A DNA stretch of 64,000 bases. Source: QGON01 sp963691905. GTDB lineage: Bacteria; Pseudomonadota; Gammaproteobacteria; Chromatiales; Chromatiaceae. Shown in pieces: positions 17,838 to 27,079 of the stretch. Both the position numbers and the translations under genes were made by a program. Under the pieces are notes generated by a model. It was given only the letters and a program-made list of their open reading frames with translations, was not told the DNA's origin and made no database searches. The stretch is taken from the NCBI GenBank assembly GCA_963691905.1, contig OY829893.1, forward strand, positions 806,001 through 870,000. The letters run 5' to 3'. The number at the start of each line of letters is the position of its first letter. The first letter of the stretch is position 1.

Positions 17838-18614
17838 TCAGACTCTTACCAGCTTGGGCCACAGAAATCCGGTACTTTTCCTGTAGTCTTCATATTCCGC
17901 CAGGGTTCTCATAAACTTACGCTCTTCAATCTTGGCTCGTATGATCTGTAACAAGACTGCACCCACAAAGAGATAGAGTCCAACTGGCGTTCCTGACAGG
18001 ATGGCGATCCCAAAGATGTGTACGATCTCACCCAAATAGAGGGGATGTCGTATTCTGGCATATGGGCCTGTAGTCACGAGTGTGCGGATGGCGGCACGCA
18101 GACCAAAGGAGCGTTTCAGGTAGCTGATCGCCCATATGCTGAAAGCAGCCCCAAAGAGACCTGTTATGAAACCTGTCATGGTGAAATAGAAACTGAACAG
18201 TGGTGTGATGCTTCTGAAAATCTCCAGTGTTTCCGGTGAATAATTGGGTATAAATTGTCGGACTTGTGGAAAAAATAACAGTGTGAAGCCAATGACAGGG
18301 ACGAATACAGTCAATAGTGGAAATAGGTTTTCCCAAAATCCCTGGGGTTTGCTTTTGGCTTTTCCGCGCACAATAAAACTGTAAAATGCAAGAAAATCAA
18401 AGGCCAGGGCCGTGATAAAGTAGAGGATGTAGGTTAACTCGTTAGTAAGATAATAGGCGCCATCCGGCCCCATGCTGCTAATGTTTTTTAGCACCATCCA
18501 AAGATTCGGTTTGTCAGCCAGATAGCTCCAGAGGCCATAAGTCTTACTCCCGACGATCAGGGCAAAGAGCAGGATGGGAGCGCCATCCAATTTGATTTTT
18601 TCGTTTAACGTCAT
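17838..18614 (-). CDS. Isoprenylcysteine methyltransferase-like membrane protein
   Basis: Predicted 258-residue multi-pass membrane protein of the ICMT/PEMT-type methyltransferase superfamily. The diagnostic SAM-binding region GPYARIRHPLYLGE is at residues 183-196, followed by a hydrophobic hairpin and EERKFMRTLAEYEDYRKST, the usual C-terminal signature. About six hydrophobic segments precede it. Bacterial members methylate lipids or small molecules, or have unknown roles. It is divergent from the cytochrome gene. Superfamily call is firm; substrate is not. Confidence 0.8.
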   Translation of the reverse strand: MTLNEKIKLDGAPILLFALIVGSKTYGLWSYLADKPNLWMVLKNISSMGPDGAYYLTNELTYILYFITALAFDFLAFYSFIVRGKAKSKPQGFWENLFPLLTVFVPVIGFTLLFFPQVRQFIPNYSPETLEIFRSITPLFSFYFTMTGFITGLFGAAFSIWAISYLKRSFGLRAAIRTLVTTGPYARIRHPLYLGEIVHIFGIAILSGTPVGLYLFVGAVLLQIIRAKIEERKFMRTLAEYEDYRKSTGFLWPKLVRV

Positions 18615-18793
18615 GTGTAACCGTCCTTAGTGAGGTTTCCTGATGGACCTGCCTGCATCAAGATAAGAATAAATCTTGTTTGGATTGATAACTGTCATAG
18701 TATTTTACTGTGGTATTTGTAGATACTAACAGTAAGCCTGATGGGCGGGGGTGGATATTTTGAATCTTGTAACAGGCTGATGGAGTGGTATCT

Positions 18794-19447
18794 ATGAAAT
18801 GGCAATCTGTCATCAGGTCTTTTGGATTTCTGGGCCTTCTTGTGTTTTTACCGCCTGCATTCTCTGCAAAGGGTGAGGCTTTCACCGAATCCGTGGTTAT
18901 ATTCAACACCATCTGCGCAAAATGCCATGAGGCTCAATGCAGTGGTCGATTGAGTTTCAGCGAGACCTTTGAGAAATCAACCAGTCATGTCCTGAGGCAC
19001 TACGGACAAGCATCCGGTAGGCAATGGCTACAAAAAGAGCTGTTCGATATTCTCAACTACATGAAAGGAAAATGCGCCTATTACCCGACACAGACTCTTA
19101 TACCTTCGAAGAGGGTCTGGAATAGCGCTATTTTGGATAAATTTACGACTTTGATGGAGAGGAACTACTTCATCCCTGTCGGTCACTTTGCTCCGGGGCG
19201 TTATCGTATTGATCTGGAGCTTGAGAGAGATGCAAAGGTAATCACACATCTCATATCCGGGGAGTTTGAAATGGCGTTGGAGGATTGCTTTCTATCAATT
19301 GATCGAAGGGTGAATATTCCGGTTCGTATTGAAGAGCCGGGAGACTACTATTTTCGCATGTATCCGAAAACACCCGTTAGGATTCTCAGGTTTTCAATCC
19401 TTCCAAATGAAAGCAAAGTTCAACAGGATTTAAAAACTCCCATGTGA
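18794..19447 (+). CDS. Secreted c-type cytochrome-like protein
   Basis: Predicted 217-residue periplasmic protein with a signal peptide ending near residue 25 and a single haem-attachment motif CAKCH (C41, C44, H45). No second CXXCH is present. The region after the motif, to about residue 100, is compatible with a small cytochrome c fold. The C-terminal half (GHFAPGRYRIDLELE, EEPGDYYFRMYP) looks beta-rich and is unfamiliar. The ATG at 18794 follows a GGAG site at about 8 bases; a GTG at 18785 is less likely. It leads a rightward run into the permease pair. Electron-transfer role is likely, but partner unknown. Confidence 0.7.
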   Translation: MKWQSVIRSFGFLGLLVFLPPAFSAKGEAFTESVVIFNTICAKCHEAQCSGRLSFSETFEKSTSHVLRHYGQASGRQWLQKELFDILNYMKGKCAYYPTQTLIPSKRVWNSAILDKFTTLMERNYFIPVGHFAPGRYRIDLELERDAKVITHLISGEFEMALEDCFLSIDRRVNIPVRIEEPGDYYFRMYPKTPVRILRFSILPNESKVQQDLKTPM

Positions 19448-19505
19448 CTGATCCTCTTTGCGCCCAAAATGAAATTCCCATTACGATAATTAGCCAACTA
19501 TATTC

Positions 19506-19931
19506 ATGATCAAACAGATATTGCAGGCAGGACGTCAAACCAGTTCCGGTTTTTTCAGTATGTTGCCGGTTATGTTGGGTACGTTGCTGCTGTCCAGTTT
19601 ACTGATCCCCTACATTCCCAGATTATTTGAAACCGGTTGGTTCGGACAAAACCCTGCATCAGATGCGTTGCTCGGCGCAGGCATCGGTAGTATCGCCGTC
19701 GGCCAGCCGGTAGTCAGCTATCTGTTAGGAGGGGAGTTGAGCAATAGCGGGGTGACCCTGGTTGGCGTGACCGCTTTGGTCGTAGCCTGGGTTACGGTAG
19801 GCATCACTCATCTGCCAGTTGAGGCGGTTGCTTTCGGGCGGCGTTTTGCCATTGTCAGGAATCTCTTGAGTTTTCTGTTTGCCGTGGTGATTGCCTTCAT
19901 CATCGCCGGAGTCATGCATGTCCTCGTGTAA
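19506..19931 (+). CDS. Permease, first half of a split pair
   Basis: A 141-residue integral membrane protein with about four helices. It carries conserved-looking elements GAGIGSIAVGQPVVSYLLGG, AWVTVGITHLPVEA and FGRRFAIVRN, as in the DUF318-type predicted permeases. The following gene starts inside its last codons, and together the two make a complete-size permease. Such proteins are proposed transporters of metals or organoarsenicals in some lineages, but the substrate here is not inferable. Confidence 0.6.
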   Translation: MIKQILQAGRQTSSGFFSMLPVMLGTLLLSSLLIPYIPRLFETGWFGQNPASDALLGAGIGSIAVGQPVVSYLLGGELSNSGVTLVGVTALVVAWVTVGITHLPVEAVAFGRRFAIVRNLLSFLFAVVIAFIIAGVMHVLV

Positions 19932-20484
19932 TCTCACGGGGGAGGAGCCAAAGAAGCGGGCGTCTGCGAATAAAAGTCATGGCGGATGGTGGTTCCTGTT
20001 GGCGGTTTTGCTTGTGCATCTTGGGATGTGGCAAATCGCTCCCGGGTTGAGTGCAGAAAGTCTGGGTTATTTCCTGCAGGTAATGAGCAGGTTGTTGCCG
20101 GTTTTTGGGTTGTTGTTCCTACTCCTCTGGCTCTTCAATCTGTTTGCCAGGCCTAAGCAGATTAAACACTGGCTTGGTGGACAGTCAGGATCCCGGGGGT
20201 GGATATTTTCTATTCTCGGCGGGGTTGCTTCCATGGGTTCCATGTATCTCTGGTACCCTCTGCTTCACGATCTCAAAGCCCATGGCATGCGGTCGTCTTT
20301 GCTCGCTGCATTCCTCTATAGCCGGGCAGTAAAGATCCCCATGCTGCCCTTGATGGTGCACTACTTCGGTACCCTCTATACTGGACTTTATGTGGTTAAT
20401 ATCTTGCTGTTCTCGGTTTTGAGCGGTGTCATAATGGAGCGCTTGGAGAGAGGAACGCCTCAAGGCCTCGACGATAATGATTGA
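19918..20484 (+). CDS. Permease, second half of a split pair
   Basis: About 188 residues from the ATG at 19918, which overlaps the end of the first half by 14 bases. Four to five helices are evident, with the family-like motif GSMYLWYPLLHDLKAHG and FLYSRAVKIPMLPLMVHYFG. A longer start at 19891 is possible but reads poorly. The coupled start supports co-translation of the two halves. A degraded copy of the 3' end of this gene and of its downstream sequence lies at 46105-46212. Confidence 0.6.
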   Translation: MSSCNLTGEEPKKRASANKSHGGWWFLLAVLLVHLGMWQIAPGLSAESLGYFLQVMSRLLPVFGLLFLLLWLFNLFARPKQIKHWLGGQSGSRGWIFSILGGVASMGSMYLWYPLLHDLKAHGMRSSLLAAFLYSRAVKIPMLPLMVHYFGTLYTGLYVVNILLFSVLSGVIMERLERGTPQGLDDND

Positions 20485-20538
20485 TGAAAAGCAAGTCCGA
20501 TACAGGACTCGCTATATAGTGATTTTGAGTGATATTTC

Positions 20539-21231
20539 ATGAAACTTATTTTTGCTGAAAACCTGGAAAAGACCTATAGCACCGGCGAGATCGATGTTAC
20601 AGCCATCACGAGTGCGGACTTCAGTATCGATTCCAGCTCCTTTGTCTCCTTTGTCGGCCCATCAGGCAGTGGTAAGAGCACGCTGCTGAATATGATCGGC
20701 TGTCTGGACCGGCCCAGCGGAGGAAAACTCAGGGTGCTCGATACGGATGTAACTACACTGGATCGAAAGCGAGGAGCCGCCTTTCGCGCCAAGCATATAG
20801 GTTTCATCTTTCAGGACTTCAATCTCATCCCGGTGCTGACCGTATTCGAGAATATTGAATACCCCCTCATCATGGTGCAAAAGTGGTCTGCTGAGAAACG
20901 CAGAAAGCGTGTGAATGAGATGTTGGAAGCCGTGGATATTACCGATCAGGCATACAAGTTGCCCTCTGAGCTTTCCGGTGGGCAAAAGCAGCGGGTGGCC
21001 ATCGCGCGTGCTTTGGCCACACATGCCCAATTGATATTGGCGGATGAACCCACCGCAAATCTCGATCATGCCACCGCCTACCGCATCATCAATCTCATGA
21101 AACAGATGCGTGATGAGTTCGGCTCCACCTTCATCTTCTCAACCCACGACCCCAAGATCATGGAGGCAGCAGAGATTATCTATACCCTGGAGGATGGCGT
21201 GGTTAATATGACGAAGGGAGAGAACCAATGA
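20539..21231 (+). CDS. ABC transporter ATPase, LolD/MacB type
   Basis: A 230-residue ATP-binding subunit. Walker A is GPSGSGKST, the signature LSGGQKQRV, Walker B LILADEPTANLD, and the switch His is in FSTHD. The LolD/MacB/FtsE group is indicated by the motif order and by the partner: the next gene, overlapping by four bases, is an FtsX-type permease. Such pairs act as mechanotransmitters from the inner membrane to periplasmic proteins rather than as ordinary importers. The set continues with a LolA-like protein and an outer-membrane protein. Confidence 0.93.
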   Translation: MKLIFAENLEKTYSTGEIDVTAITSADFSIDSSSFVSFVGPSGSGKSTLLNMIGCLDRPSGGKLRVLDTDVTTLDRKRGAAFRAKHIGFIFQDFNLIPVLTVFENIEYPLIMVQKWSAEKRRKRVNEMLEAVDITDQAYKLPSELSGGQKQRVAIARALATHAQLILADEPTANLDHATAYRIINLMKQMRDEFGSTFIFSTHDPKIMEAAEIIYTLEDGVVNMTKGENQ

Positions 21232-22472
21232 TGCGGATTCTGGCTATCGCCCTGCGCAACCTGATGCGCTACCGTCGACGGACCCTGCTCACCACGCTGC
21301 TGATCACCATCGGTGTGGTAGCTGTATTGCTGTTTATTGCTGTTTCAAGCTCTTTCAAGAGCATGATGATCGGTCAAATTACCGACTCTATGTTGGGACA
21401 TCTTCAAATCCATAAAAAGGGTTATGTCTCTTCAATTGATAACCTGCCTTTACATCTGAACATGCCGCCTAAGATGGTCGATAAAGTGTCTGAGGCACTT
21501 GCGGAAATCGATGAGGTAGAGGCTTGGTCACCACGGGTCAAGCTTGGCGCCATGTTCAGTAATTTTACCGAGACCACCAATATCCGTCTGAATGGCGTGG
21601 ATCCTGTGAGGGAGTCACAGGTCAGTCCCGACCTGCGTAAGCGGTTTATTTCCGGTGGTGGAGATGTCCTGGTGGAAAAAGGCAGGATCCTGGTGCCTGA
21701 GCTCATCGCCAAAGGCATGAAGGTCAAGGTAGGTGACCCTGTCGTGCTGGTGGCGAACAACAAAGATGGCTCGGTGAACGGAATGAACTTCGTCGTACAG
21801 GGCTTGTTGGACGGTATATCCGGCCCCGGCGGGCGTGACGGTTACATCCATTTGGATGATGCGCGGACACTGCTGCGTATGGATGGCCATGAGGTCAGTG
21901 AGATTGCCATACGCCTCAAAGGCTTCGATCAGATCGAGACTGCCCAACGCCAATTAAAAGCATCCATTGGCATATTGAAAAATAAGAAAGGTAAATCCGC
22001 CTTCGAGATTCACCCTTGGGAGAAACTCTCTCCCTTTTCAAATATCGCCAAGATGATCGATCTGATGACGCTCTTCATAAAGATCATGCTGGTATCCATT
22101 GTGTTGATCAGCGTGATGAATGTCATGATCATGGCGGTCTACGAACGCATTCGCGAGATCGGAACCATTGCCGCCATGGGTACGTCGCCGGGCAGTATCC
22201 GCTCGTTGTTTATTGCGGAGGGGTTTCTTCTGGGGCTGTTGGGTGCTGTGATCGGTGTCATCCTTAGTCTGGGTCTGGTAGCCGCGTTCCGATATGCCGG
22301 TATCACCTTTGATTTTGGTCGGCAAAAGGGGCTGCTGTTACAGCCGGAAATCGCGCTGGGTGATGTCACCCTGGCTGCAGTAATGGTCATCATTGTCGCC
22401 ATACTTGCCAGTCTGCAGCCTGCCTGGAAGGCCTCGCGCATGAACCCCATCGATGCCTTGCGGCATGTCTGA
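21228..22472 (+). CDS. FtsX/LolC-type ABC permease
   Basis: A 414-residue inner-membrane protein with one N-terminal helix (about 17-37), a large periplasmic domain (about 40-270, MacB_PCD-like) and three C-terminal helices. It contains the FtsX-domain hallmarks MNVMIMAVYERIREIGTIAA, GSIRSLFIAEGFLLGLLGA and ASLQPAWKASRMNPIDALRH. The start overlaps the ATPase stop (ATGA). It is the membrane partner of that ATPase. Gene order with a LolA-like carrier and a beta-barrel suggests export or sorting of lipoproteins or lipids. Confidence 0.93.
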   Translation: MMRILAIALRNLMRYRRRTLLTTLLITIGVVAVLLFIAVSSSFKSMMIGQITDSMLGHLQIHKKGYVSSIDNLPLHLNMPPKMVDKVSEALAEIDEVEAWSPRVKLGAMFSNFTETTNIRLNGVDPVRESQVSPDLRKRFISGGGDVLVEKGRILVPELIAKGMKVKVGDPVVLVANNKDGSVNGMNFVVQGLLDGISGPGGRDGYIHLDDARTLLRMDGHEVSEIAIRLKGFDQIETAQRQLKASIGILKNKKGKSAFEIHPWEKLSPFSNIAKMIDLMTLFIKIMLVSIVLISVMNVMIMAVYERIREIGTIAAMGTSPGSIRSLFIAEGFLLGLLGAVIGVILSLGLVAAFRYAGITFDFGRQKGLLLQPEIALGDVTLAAVMVIIVAILASLQPAWKASRMNPIDALRHV

Positions 22473-22496
22473 TCCTTTACCTTCAAGGAATACCCG

Positions 22497-23228
22497 ATGA
22501 GATACGTCTTTCTATTACTCTGGCTACTTCTGGCAGCTGTTCCGTTGCATGCCCAAGACGCCCAACAGTTGCTCCAGGAGGTGGATCGGCGTCTGCAGCC
22601 CGAGTCTTATGAGATGTACCGCAAGCTGATCAATATCGAACCCGATGGCGATAAGAAGGCTTTCGTGCTCTATACCGTTAAGAAGGGTAATGACAAGATG
22701 CTTGCCCTGTTTCTCGATCCGCCCAGCGAGAAGGGACGCACCACCTTGCGGTTGGCTGACAATATGTGGCTCTATATTCCCGATGTCGGCAGGCCGCTGC
22801 GTATCACCAGCCTGCAGTCGGTGGTTGGTGGCGTGTTCAACAACTCCGATATCATGCGGCTCGACTTCAGTGCCGAATACCATGCCGAATCGGTGAAAAG
22901 AGAAGATGGAGAGTATCTGCTTGAGCTCAAAGCAAAGAGCAATAGCGTCGCCTATGACCGCCTCAGGATGTGGGTGGATCAAGAAGCTCGTGTACCGACC
23001 AGGATAGAGGCCTATGCCGCCAGCGGATTGCTGATCAAAACCCTGCATTACAGCAATATAAAAGACTTCGGAAATGGCATCGTTCGACCTGCAATGCTGG
23101 AGACAGACAGCCCTCTCCACAAAGGTTATAAATCGGTGATGTTGTTTTCAGGCGTTAAACCGCGCGACTTTTCTGATGAGGTATTCAGCCTCAGTTTTAT
23201 GTCGAAGGCGGGCGAACTGCGGGAATGA
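22497..23228 (+). CDS. LolA-like outer membrane lipoprotein-sorting protein
   Basis: A 243-residue periplasmic protein with a signal peptide ending near residue 19 (AVPLHA). The mature part matches the LolA-like group annotated as outer-membrane lipoprotein-sorting proteins (COG2834-like): KKGNDKMLALFLDPPSEKGRTT, MWLYIPDVGRPLRI and VGGVFNNSDIMRLDF are typical stretches. It lies 24 bp after the permease and overlaps the next gene by four bases. It probably carries a hydrophobic cargo from the FtsX complex toward the outer membrane; it is not the housekeeping LolA. Confidence 0.8.
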   Translation: MRYVFLLLWLLLAAVPLHAQDAQQLLQEVDRRLQPESYEMYRKLINIEPDGDKKAFVLYTVKKGNDKMLALFLDPPSEKGRTTLRLADNMWLYIPDVGRPLRITSLQSVVGGVFNNSDIMRLDFSAEYHAESVKREDGEYLLELKAKSNSVAYDRLRMWVDQEARVPTRIEAYAASGLLIKTLHYSNIKDFGNGIVRPAMLETDSPLHKGYKSVMLFSGVKPRDFSDEVFSLSFMSKAGELRE

Positions 23229-24505
23229 GTCGATGGCTTACGGGACTGCTCCTCATTCCGCTCTTGATGCCGGTTCAGGCGGAAGAGTTTGATTTCGATA
23301 TCTCCCGGTATGAGAAGAAGCCGTTCGAGTTTAGCGGGCATCTGGAGATAAAGCCGGAGTACCGATACTTCGACCAGGATAGCACGCTCTACCGGCTTAA
23401 CTTCCCGACAGCAGATGAGCAGCCCTCCTCAGATGACCGGTATAGCGGTGTACTGGAACTGGAAGGCCTCTACCGATCCGGTGCTTCTTCTCTTAATTTC
23501 CATGCCCAGGCCACAGCGCAGCATGATATCTACGGCGGTAGTGGTAATGCGGATGTTTTTCAGCTCTATTACCGCCATTCTACCGACACGCTGACCTTTG
23601 AACTCGGCAAGCGAGCCCTGAAATGGGGTACGGGTTACGCGTGGAACCCGGTGGGTTTCATCCAACGAGTCAAAGACCCCAGTGATCCGGAGTTGAGTCG
23701 TGAAGGTTTTGTTATTGCTTCGCTGGATTATGTGAAAAGCTTTGATGGTCCTTTGCAGGCGATCGCTTTCACTCCGGTGCTATTGCCTGTCACCCATAGC
23801 ATCAATGAGGATTTTTCACCTGAAGGAGATGTTAATCTGGCAGGCCGGCTCTACCTCCTCTATCGTGATACGGATATCGATCTTCTTTTCTTGACCGACG
23901 GTAGCCGTAGTGGGCGGATCGGGCTGGATTTTTCTCGCAACCTGGCGACGAACCTTGAAATGCACGGTGAACTGGCCTGGATCCATGACCAGGCAAGATT
24001 CATATTGGATGAGGGAGAAGCAATAAATATACGCCGGCAAGATAGCACGAGTTATCTGTTGGGGATACGCTATCTATCCGCCCAGGATACGACCTATATC
24101 CTTGAGTATTATCACAACGGCTCCGGCCTGAGTAAAAATGAGGCCGAACGATTTTTTAATCTGCTTCATTCAGCAGAGTCGACAGGTGAGGTTTCAGCAG
24201 TTGAAAAGGCACGACATATTGCTGGCCAGGCAGGTTTTTTTACACCCAACTACATGCGGGATTATCTACACCTGAGGGTATCCCAGAAAGAGCCCTTCGA
24301 TATCGTCTATCTCAGTGCAGATCTTACCTCGATTATAAACCTTCAGGATCACAGCTACTCCCTCGTCCCGGGAGTGAATTATACGGGATTTAATAACATC
24401 GAATTACGCCTCCGTGCAGCCCTGAATCAGGGTGCTCCCCACTCTGAATTTGGAGAAAAGCTGGTTGAAAATCGCATTGAGTTACGGGTGAGATATTTTT
24501 TCTAG
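23225..24505 (+). CDS. Outer-membrane beta-barrel protein of the ABC/LolA-like operon
   Basis: A 426-residue protein with a signal peptide ending near residue 19 (MPVQAEE). The body is rich in alternating aromatic and polar strands (HLEIKPEYRYF, LTFELGKRALKWGTGYAW, IELRVRYFF) and it ends in Phe, the usual outer-membrane assembly signal. It overlaps the LolA-like gene, so the four genes 20539-24505 form one unit. The KWGTGYAWNP region is similar to porin-like proteins of the DUF1302 kind. It could be the receptor or exit pore for the cargo. Confidence 0.75.
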   Translation: MSRWLTGLLLIPLLMPVQAEEFDFDISRYEKKPFEFSGHLEIKPEYRYFDQDSTLYRLNFPTADEQPSSDDRYSGVLELEGLYRSGASSLNFHAQATAQHDIYGGSGNADVFQLYYRHSTDTLTFELGKRALKWGTGYAWNPVGFIQRVKDPSDPELSREGFVIASLDYVKSFDGPLQAIAFTPVLLPVTHSINEDFSPEGDVNLAGRLYLLYRDTDIDLLFLTDGSRSGRIGLDFSRNLATNLEMHGELAWIHDQARFILDEGEAINIRRQDSTSYLLGIRYLSAQDTTYILEYYHNGSGLSKNEAERFFNLLHSAESTGEVSAVEKARHIAGQAGFFTPNYMRDYLHLRVSQKEPFDIVYLSADLTSIINLQDHSYSLVPGVNYTGFNNIELRLRAALNQGAPHSEFGEKLVENRIELRVRYFF

Positions 24506-24845
24506 GACCTGTAAAAGTTAGCCATATGTAATTCAGAAATACTAAAATTTCAGTAAAATCATTATGTTGAGTTGTTTTTCGTCCCAATTTTCATTGTTCG
24601 TTGAGATGGTTTACAGGATGAACGTAGGGTGCGCCGCGCGCACCATGAGTGCTGATTTCGGTGCGCATGGCATACCCTACCAGCTACTCCTGAAATGAAT
24701 TAAACACCGCTCTCATCCTCTCAGAGAGTGTGTCTCTCCAGCCTGTGAGTTAAAGATATCCCCCCCCCGGCCGCCATAAAGCCCGGAGACAAATTGTCTT
24801 CCTTATTGCCTGGGAATATCGCAGTGGAATTGTCTGGATCTCAGT
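24506..24845. other. 340-bp gap with one repeat and a C9 tract
   Basis: The gap before the sensor kinase holds the palindromic repeat at 24624-24680 and a run of nine C at 24760-24768, about 80 bases before the kinase start. The left part (24506-24620) is AT-rich and would suit a promoter or terminator, but I see no clear hexamers. No coding frame of note is present. Confidence 0.5.
24624..24680. repeat. GTAGGGTGCGC dispersed palindrome
   Basis: Starts GTAGGGTGCGC and ends GCATACCCTAC, with paired GCGCACC and GGTGCGC inside. It is a member of a family with at least a dozen related half-sites in this window; the others are at 31419-31500, 33961-34009, 34446-34498, 35504-35682, 39603-39623, 45015-45071 and 59431-59490. 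Confidence 0.7.
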
Positions 24846-26687
24846 ATGTGGCGTAATCAGCGCCTGGGATTAATAATGATCGTGGCCTCATTGGTTGTGA
24901 TGGGCCTGATTGTTTTCCTCTTATTCGACTATCAACTGGATACACGTCTGAAACAGGCCAGAAGCCAGGGTGTGGGGCTTGCCAGAGTGTTGAGCGGGAT
25001 GGCTTGGGACGAGTTGGTGCCTGAGCGCGGCAGGCAAGGCGTATTACAGGCCCTGCGTCAGGGACAGAGCAACCCGGATTTTGCCTATGCGGCGGTTGTC
25101 GATATCCAGGGAAAACCTGTGAATGAGAGTTCCGCGCCGGGTATTGTCATTCCCGACCAGCCGATCCCCAATGACCCTCTCGCCTGGTTGGGTGAGCGGA
25201 AAATTCATTCAGCGTCGGACGGTCGCAACTTCCTTGAATTTCACGCGCCGGTCTTCAATGGGGGGGATATACGCGGTTATGTTCGCCTTGGATATTTTCA
25301 GCCTGAAGCAGGATTGCAGTATGAAGATCTACCGTTCTTTGCGATGTTTACGCTGCCGGTATTCCTGCTGACACCGCTGTTTTACTTCCTGCTGCGGCGT
25401 GAAATACGGCCCCTGCGTCAGATGAACGAAAATCTCGAAGGCCTGATCGAAGGGGGGACGGAAAAACGTGTGGAATTACATCCCAGCGGCGAACTGGGAG
25501 ATTTTATTCAGAGTTTTAACAGGTTTATCAACTCCGCCCAGAATCGAATCCAGACGCTGGAAAGTGAGCAGAGCGGGATGCTGACATCCAGCAAGCTGCT
25601 ATCCTACCGGCATGCCAGGATTGAATCGATTTTAAAGGCATTGCCGGATGCAATCCTGGTTATCGATGAAGGCGGTTGCGTCAATTATGCCAATGACAAG
25701 ACGGTTGCTCTGCTCGGAAAAACTCTGGAATCAATTATTGGCAAAAAGCCGCAGGAGTGGTGTAAAGATCCCAATCTCATTACCTATTTGTCTGGCCACA
25801 ATGCCAGTGGTGGGCAGGTTGGCTATATATCTGATTCGATTCGTATCGCACCGCAGTATGATCCGGAAAAACTACTCGAAGTAAAAGCCTACCCTCTATT
25901 CTCGCCAAAAGATGGCGCTCATCTACTAGGCAATATGGTAGTGATTCGGGACTGTACTGAGGAACAACTGGCCAAGAAAAATCGTGGTGAATTCATAGCC
26001 CAGATTTCTCATGAACTGAAGACCCCACTCAATGTGCTGGCTATGTACAGTGAAGCGTTGCTTGGCGAGGATGGTAACTCTGAGTCCTTCCGCGTTGAAG
26101 GGTTGAATGTCATACATGATGAGGTCGAACGACTCTCAACCCTGATCAATAATATGCTTGCCATCAGCCGGTTTGAACTTGGTGGTATTCAGATGAATCG
26201 ACAGCGTGTGCGCCTCGGGGAGCTTTTGGAGGATGCATTCAATAATATCACCCAGAGTGGGCGTGACAGGGATCTTGAATATGAAATCGACATGCCGCGT
26301 GAGATGAATGCACTGAATGTTGACAAGGAGTTGTTACGCATTGCGGTCAACAATCTGCTTACCAATGCGATCAAATATAACAAGCCTAATGGCACCGTTA
26401 CTCTTACTGCGCAAGAGTTCGATGATGCCATTGAAATTAGTGTGCACGATACCGGCGTGGGTATCAGTCCAGAAGATCAGCAGAAGATATTCGAAAAATT
26501 CTACCGCGCCGATGACGATAAAGTCAGAGAGCAGGCCGGACATGGTTTAGGGTTGTCACTGGTGCAGCAGATTGTGCACTTTCATCACGGAAAACTGAGT
26601 GTGGAGAGTGAACACGGAAAGGGCAGTACCTTCACAATACGGTTGGAAAAGGATATGGCAACACGATTGCAGGCAGGTGTTGTATGA
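24846..26687 (+). CDS. Sensor histidine kinase (TM-HAMP-PAS-HisKA-HATPase)
   Basis: A 613-residue membrane kinase. Helices at about 8-28 and 165-184 flank a periplasmic sensor. A HAMP-like segment follows (185-240), then PAS (about 255-370), HisKA with H389 in FIAQISHELKTPLN, and HATPase with NNLLTNAIKY, DTGVGI and GHGLGLSLV. It is the first gene of the long rightward run. Its stop overlaps the start of a response regulator by four bases, so the pair is a two-component system. Position directly upstream of GGDEF-EAL and pilus genes suggests that it controls them. Confidence 0.94.
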   Translation: MWRNQRLGLIMIVASLVVMGLIVFLLFDYQLDTRLKQARSQGVGLARVLSGMAWDELVPERGRQGVLQALRQGQSNPDFAYAAVVDIQGKPVNESSAPGIVIPDQPIPNDPLAWLGERKIHSASDGRNFLEFHAPVFNGGDIRGYVRLGYFQPEAGLQYEDLPFFAMFTLPVFLLTPLFYFLLRREIRPLRQMNENLEGLIEGGTEKRVELHPSGELGDFIQSFNRFINSAQNRIQTLESEQSGMLTSSKLLSYRHARIESILKALPDAILVIDEGGCVNYANDKTVALLGKTLESIIGKKPQEWCKDPNLITYLSGHNASGGQVGYISDSIRIAPQYDPEKLLEVKAYPLFSPKDGAHLLGNMVVIRDCTEEQLAKKNRGEFIAQISHELKTPLNVLAMYSEALLGEDGNSESFRVEGLNVIHDEVERLSTLINNMLAISRFELGGIQMNRQRVRLGELLEDAFNNITQSGRDRDLEYEIDMPREMNALNVDKELLRIAVNNLLTNAIKYNKPNGTVTLTAQEFDDAIEISVHDTGVGISPEDQQKIFEKFYRADDDKVREQAGHGLGLSLVQQIVHFHHGKLSVESEHGKGSTFTIRLEKDMATRLQAGVV

Positions 26688-27079
26688 AAAAAATCCTGAT
26701 TGCTGATGATGAACCTCATGCCATTCGAATACTCAGGCAGTCGCTGGAGCGCGCAGGATATCAGGTTGAAGGGGCTCCAAATGGCCTTGCGGCTCTCGAG
26801 AAGGTGCGGGAACAGGTGCCGGATGTGTTGATTACCGATATTCAGATGCCGCGTATGTCGGGGAAAGAGCTGTGTGCGCAGATTGTGGAAGAGATGCCGC
26901 AAAGGGACCTCCTCATCTTTATACTGACTTCCAGAACAGAGATCGAACACCGGGAGTGGTCGGCCAATATCGATAACCTGGTGTTTCTTGAGAAGCCTAT
27001 AAGCATCCGTAAACTTATTGCAAATTTGGATGAGCACTTCAGTCATGAGAAAGCAGGTGGGAGCAGCCTGGCCAGATGA
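26684..27079 (+). CDS. Single-domain response regulator
   Basis: A 131-residue CheY-like protein with acidic pair D8/D9, phospho-acceptor D52 (LITDIQMPRMSG), a switch Thr near 82 and K104 (LEKPIS). No output domain is attached, so it must act by protein contact. Overlaps on both sides (kinase upstream, GGDEF-EAL protein downstream, each ATGA) make those its natural partners. Confidence 0.93.
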   Translation: MKKILIADDEPHAIRILRQSLERAGYQVEGAPNGLAALEKVREQVPDVLITDIQMPRMSGKELCAQIVEEMPQRDLLIFILTSRTEIEHREWSANIDNLVFLEKPISIRKLIANLDEHFSHEKAGGSSLAR

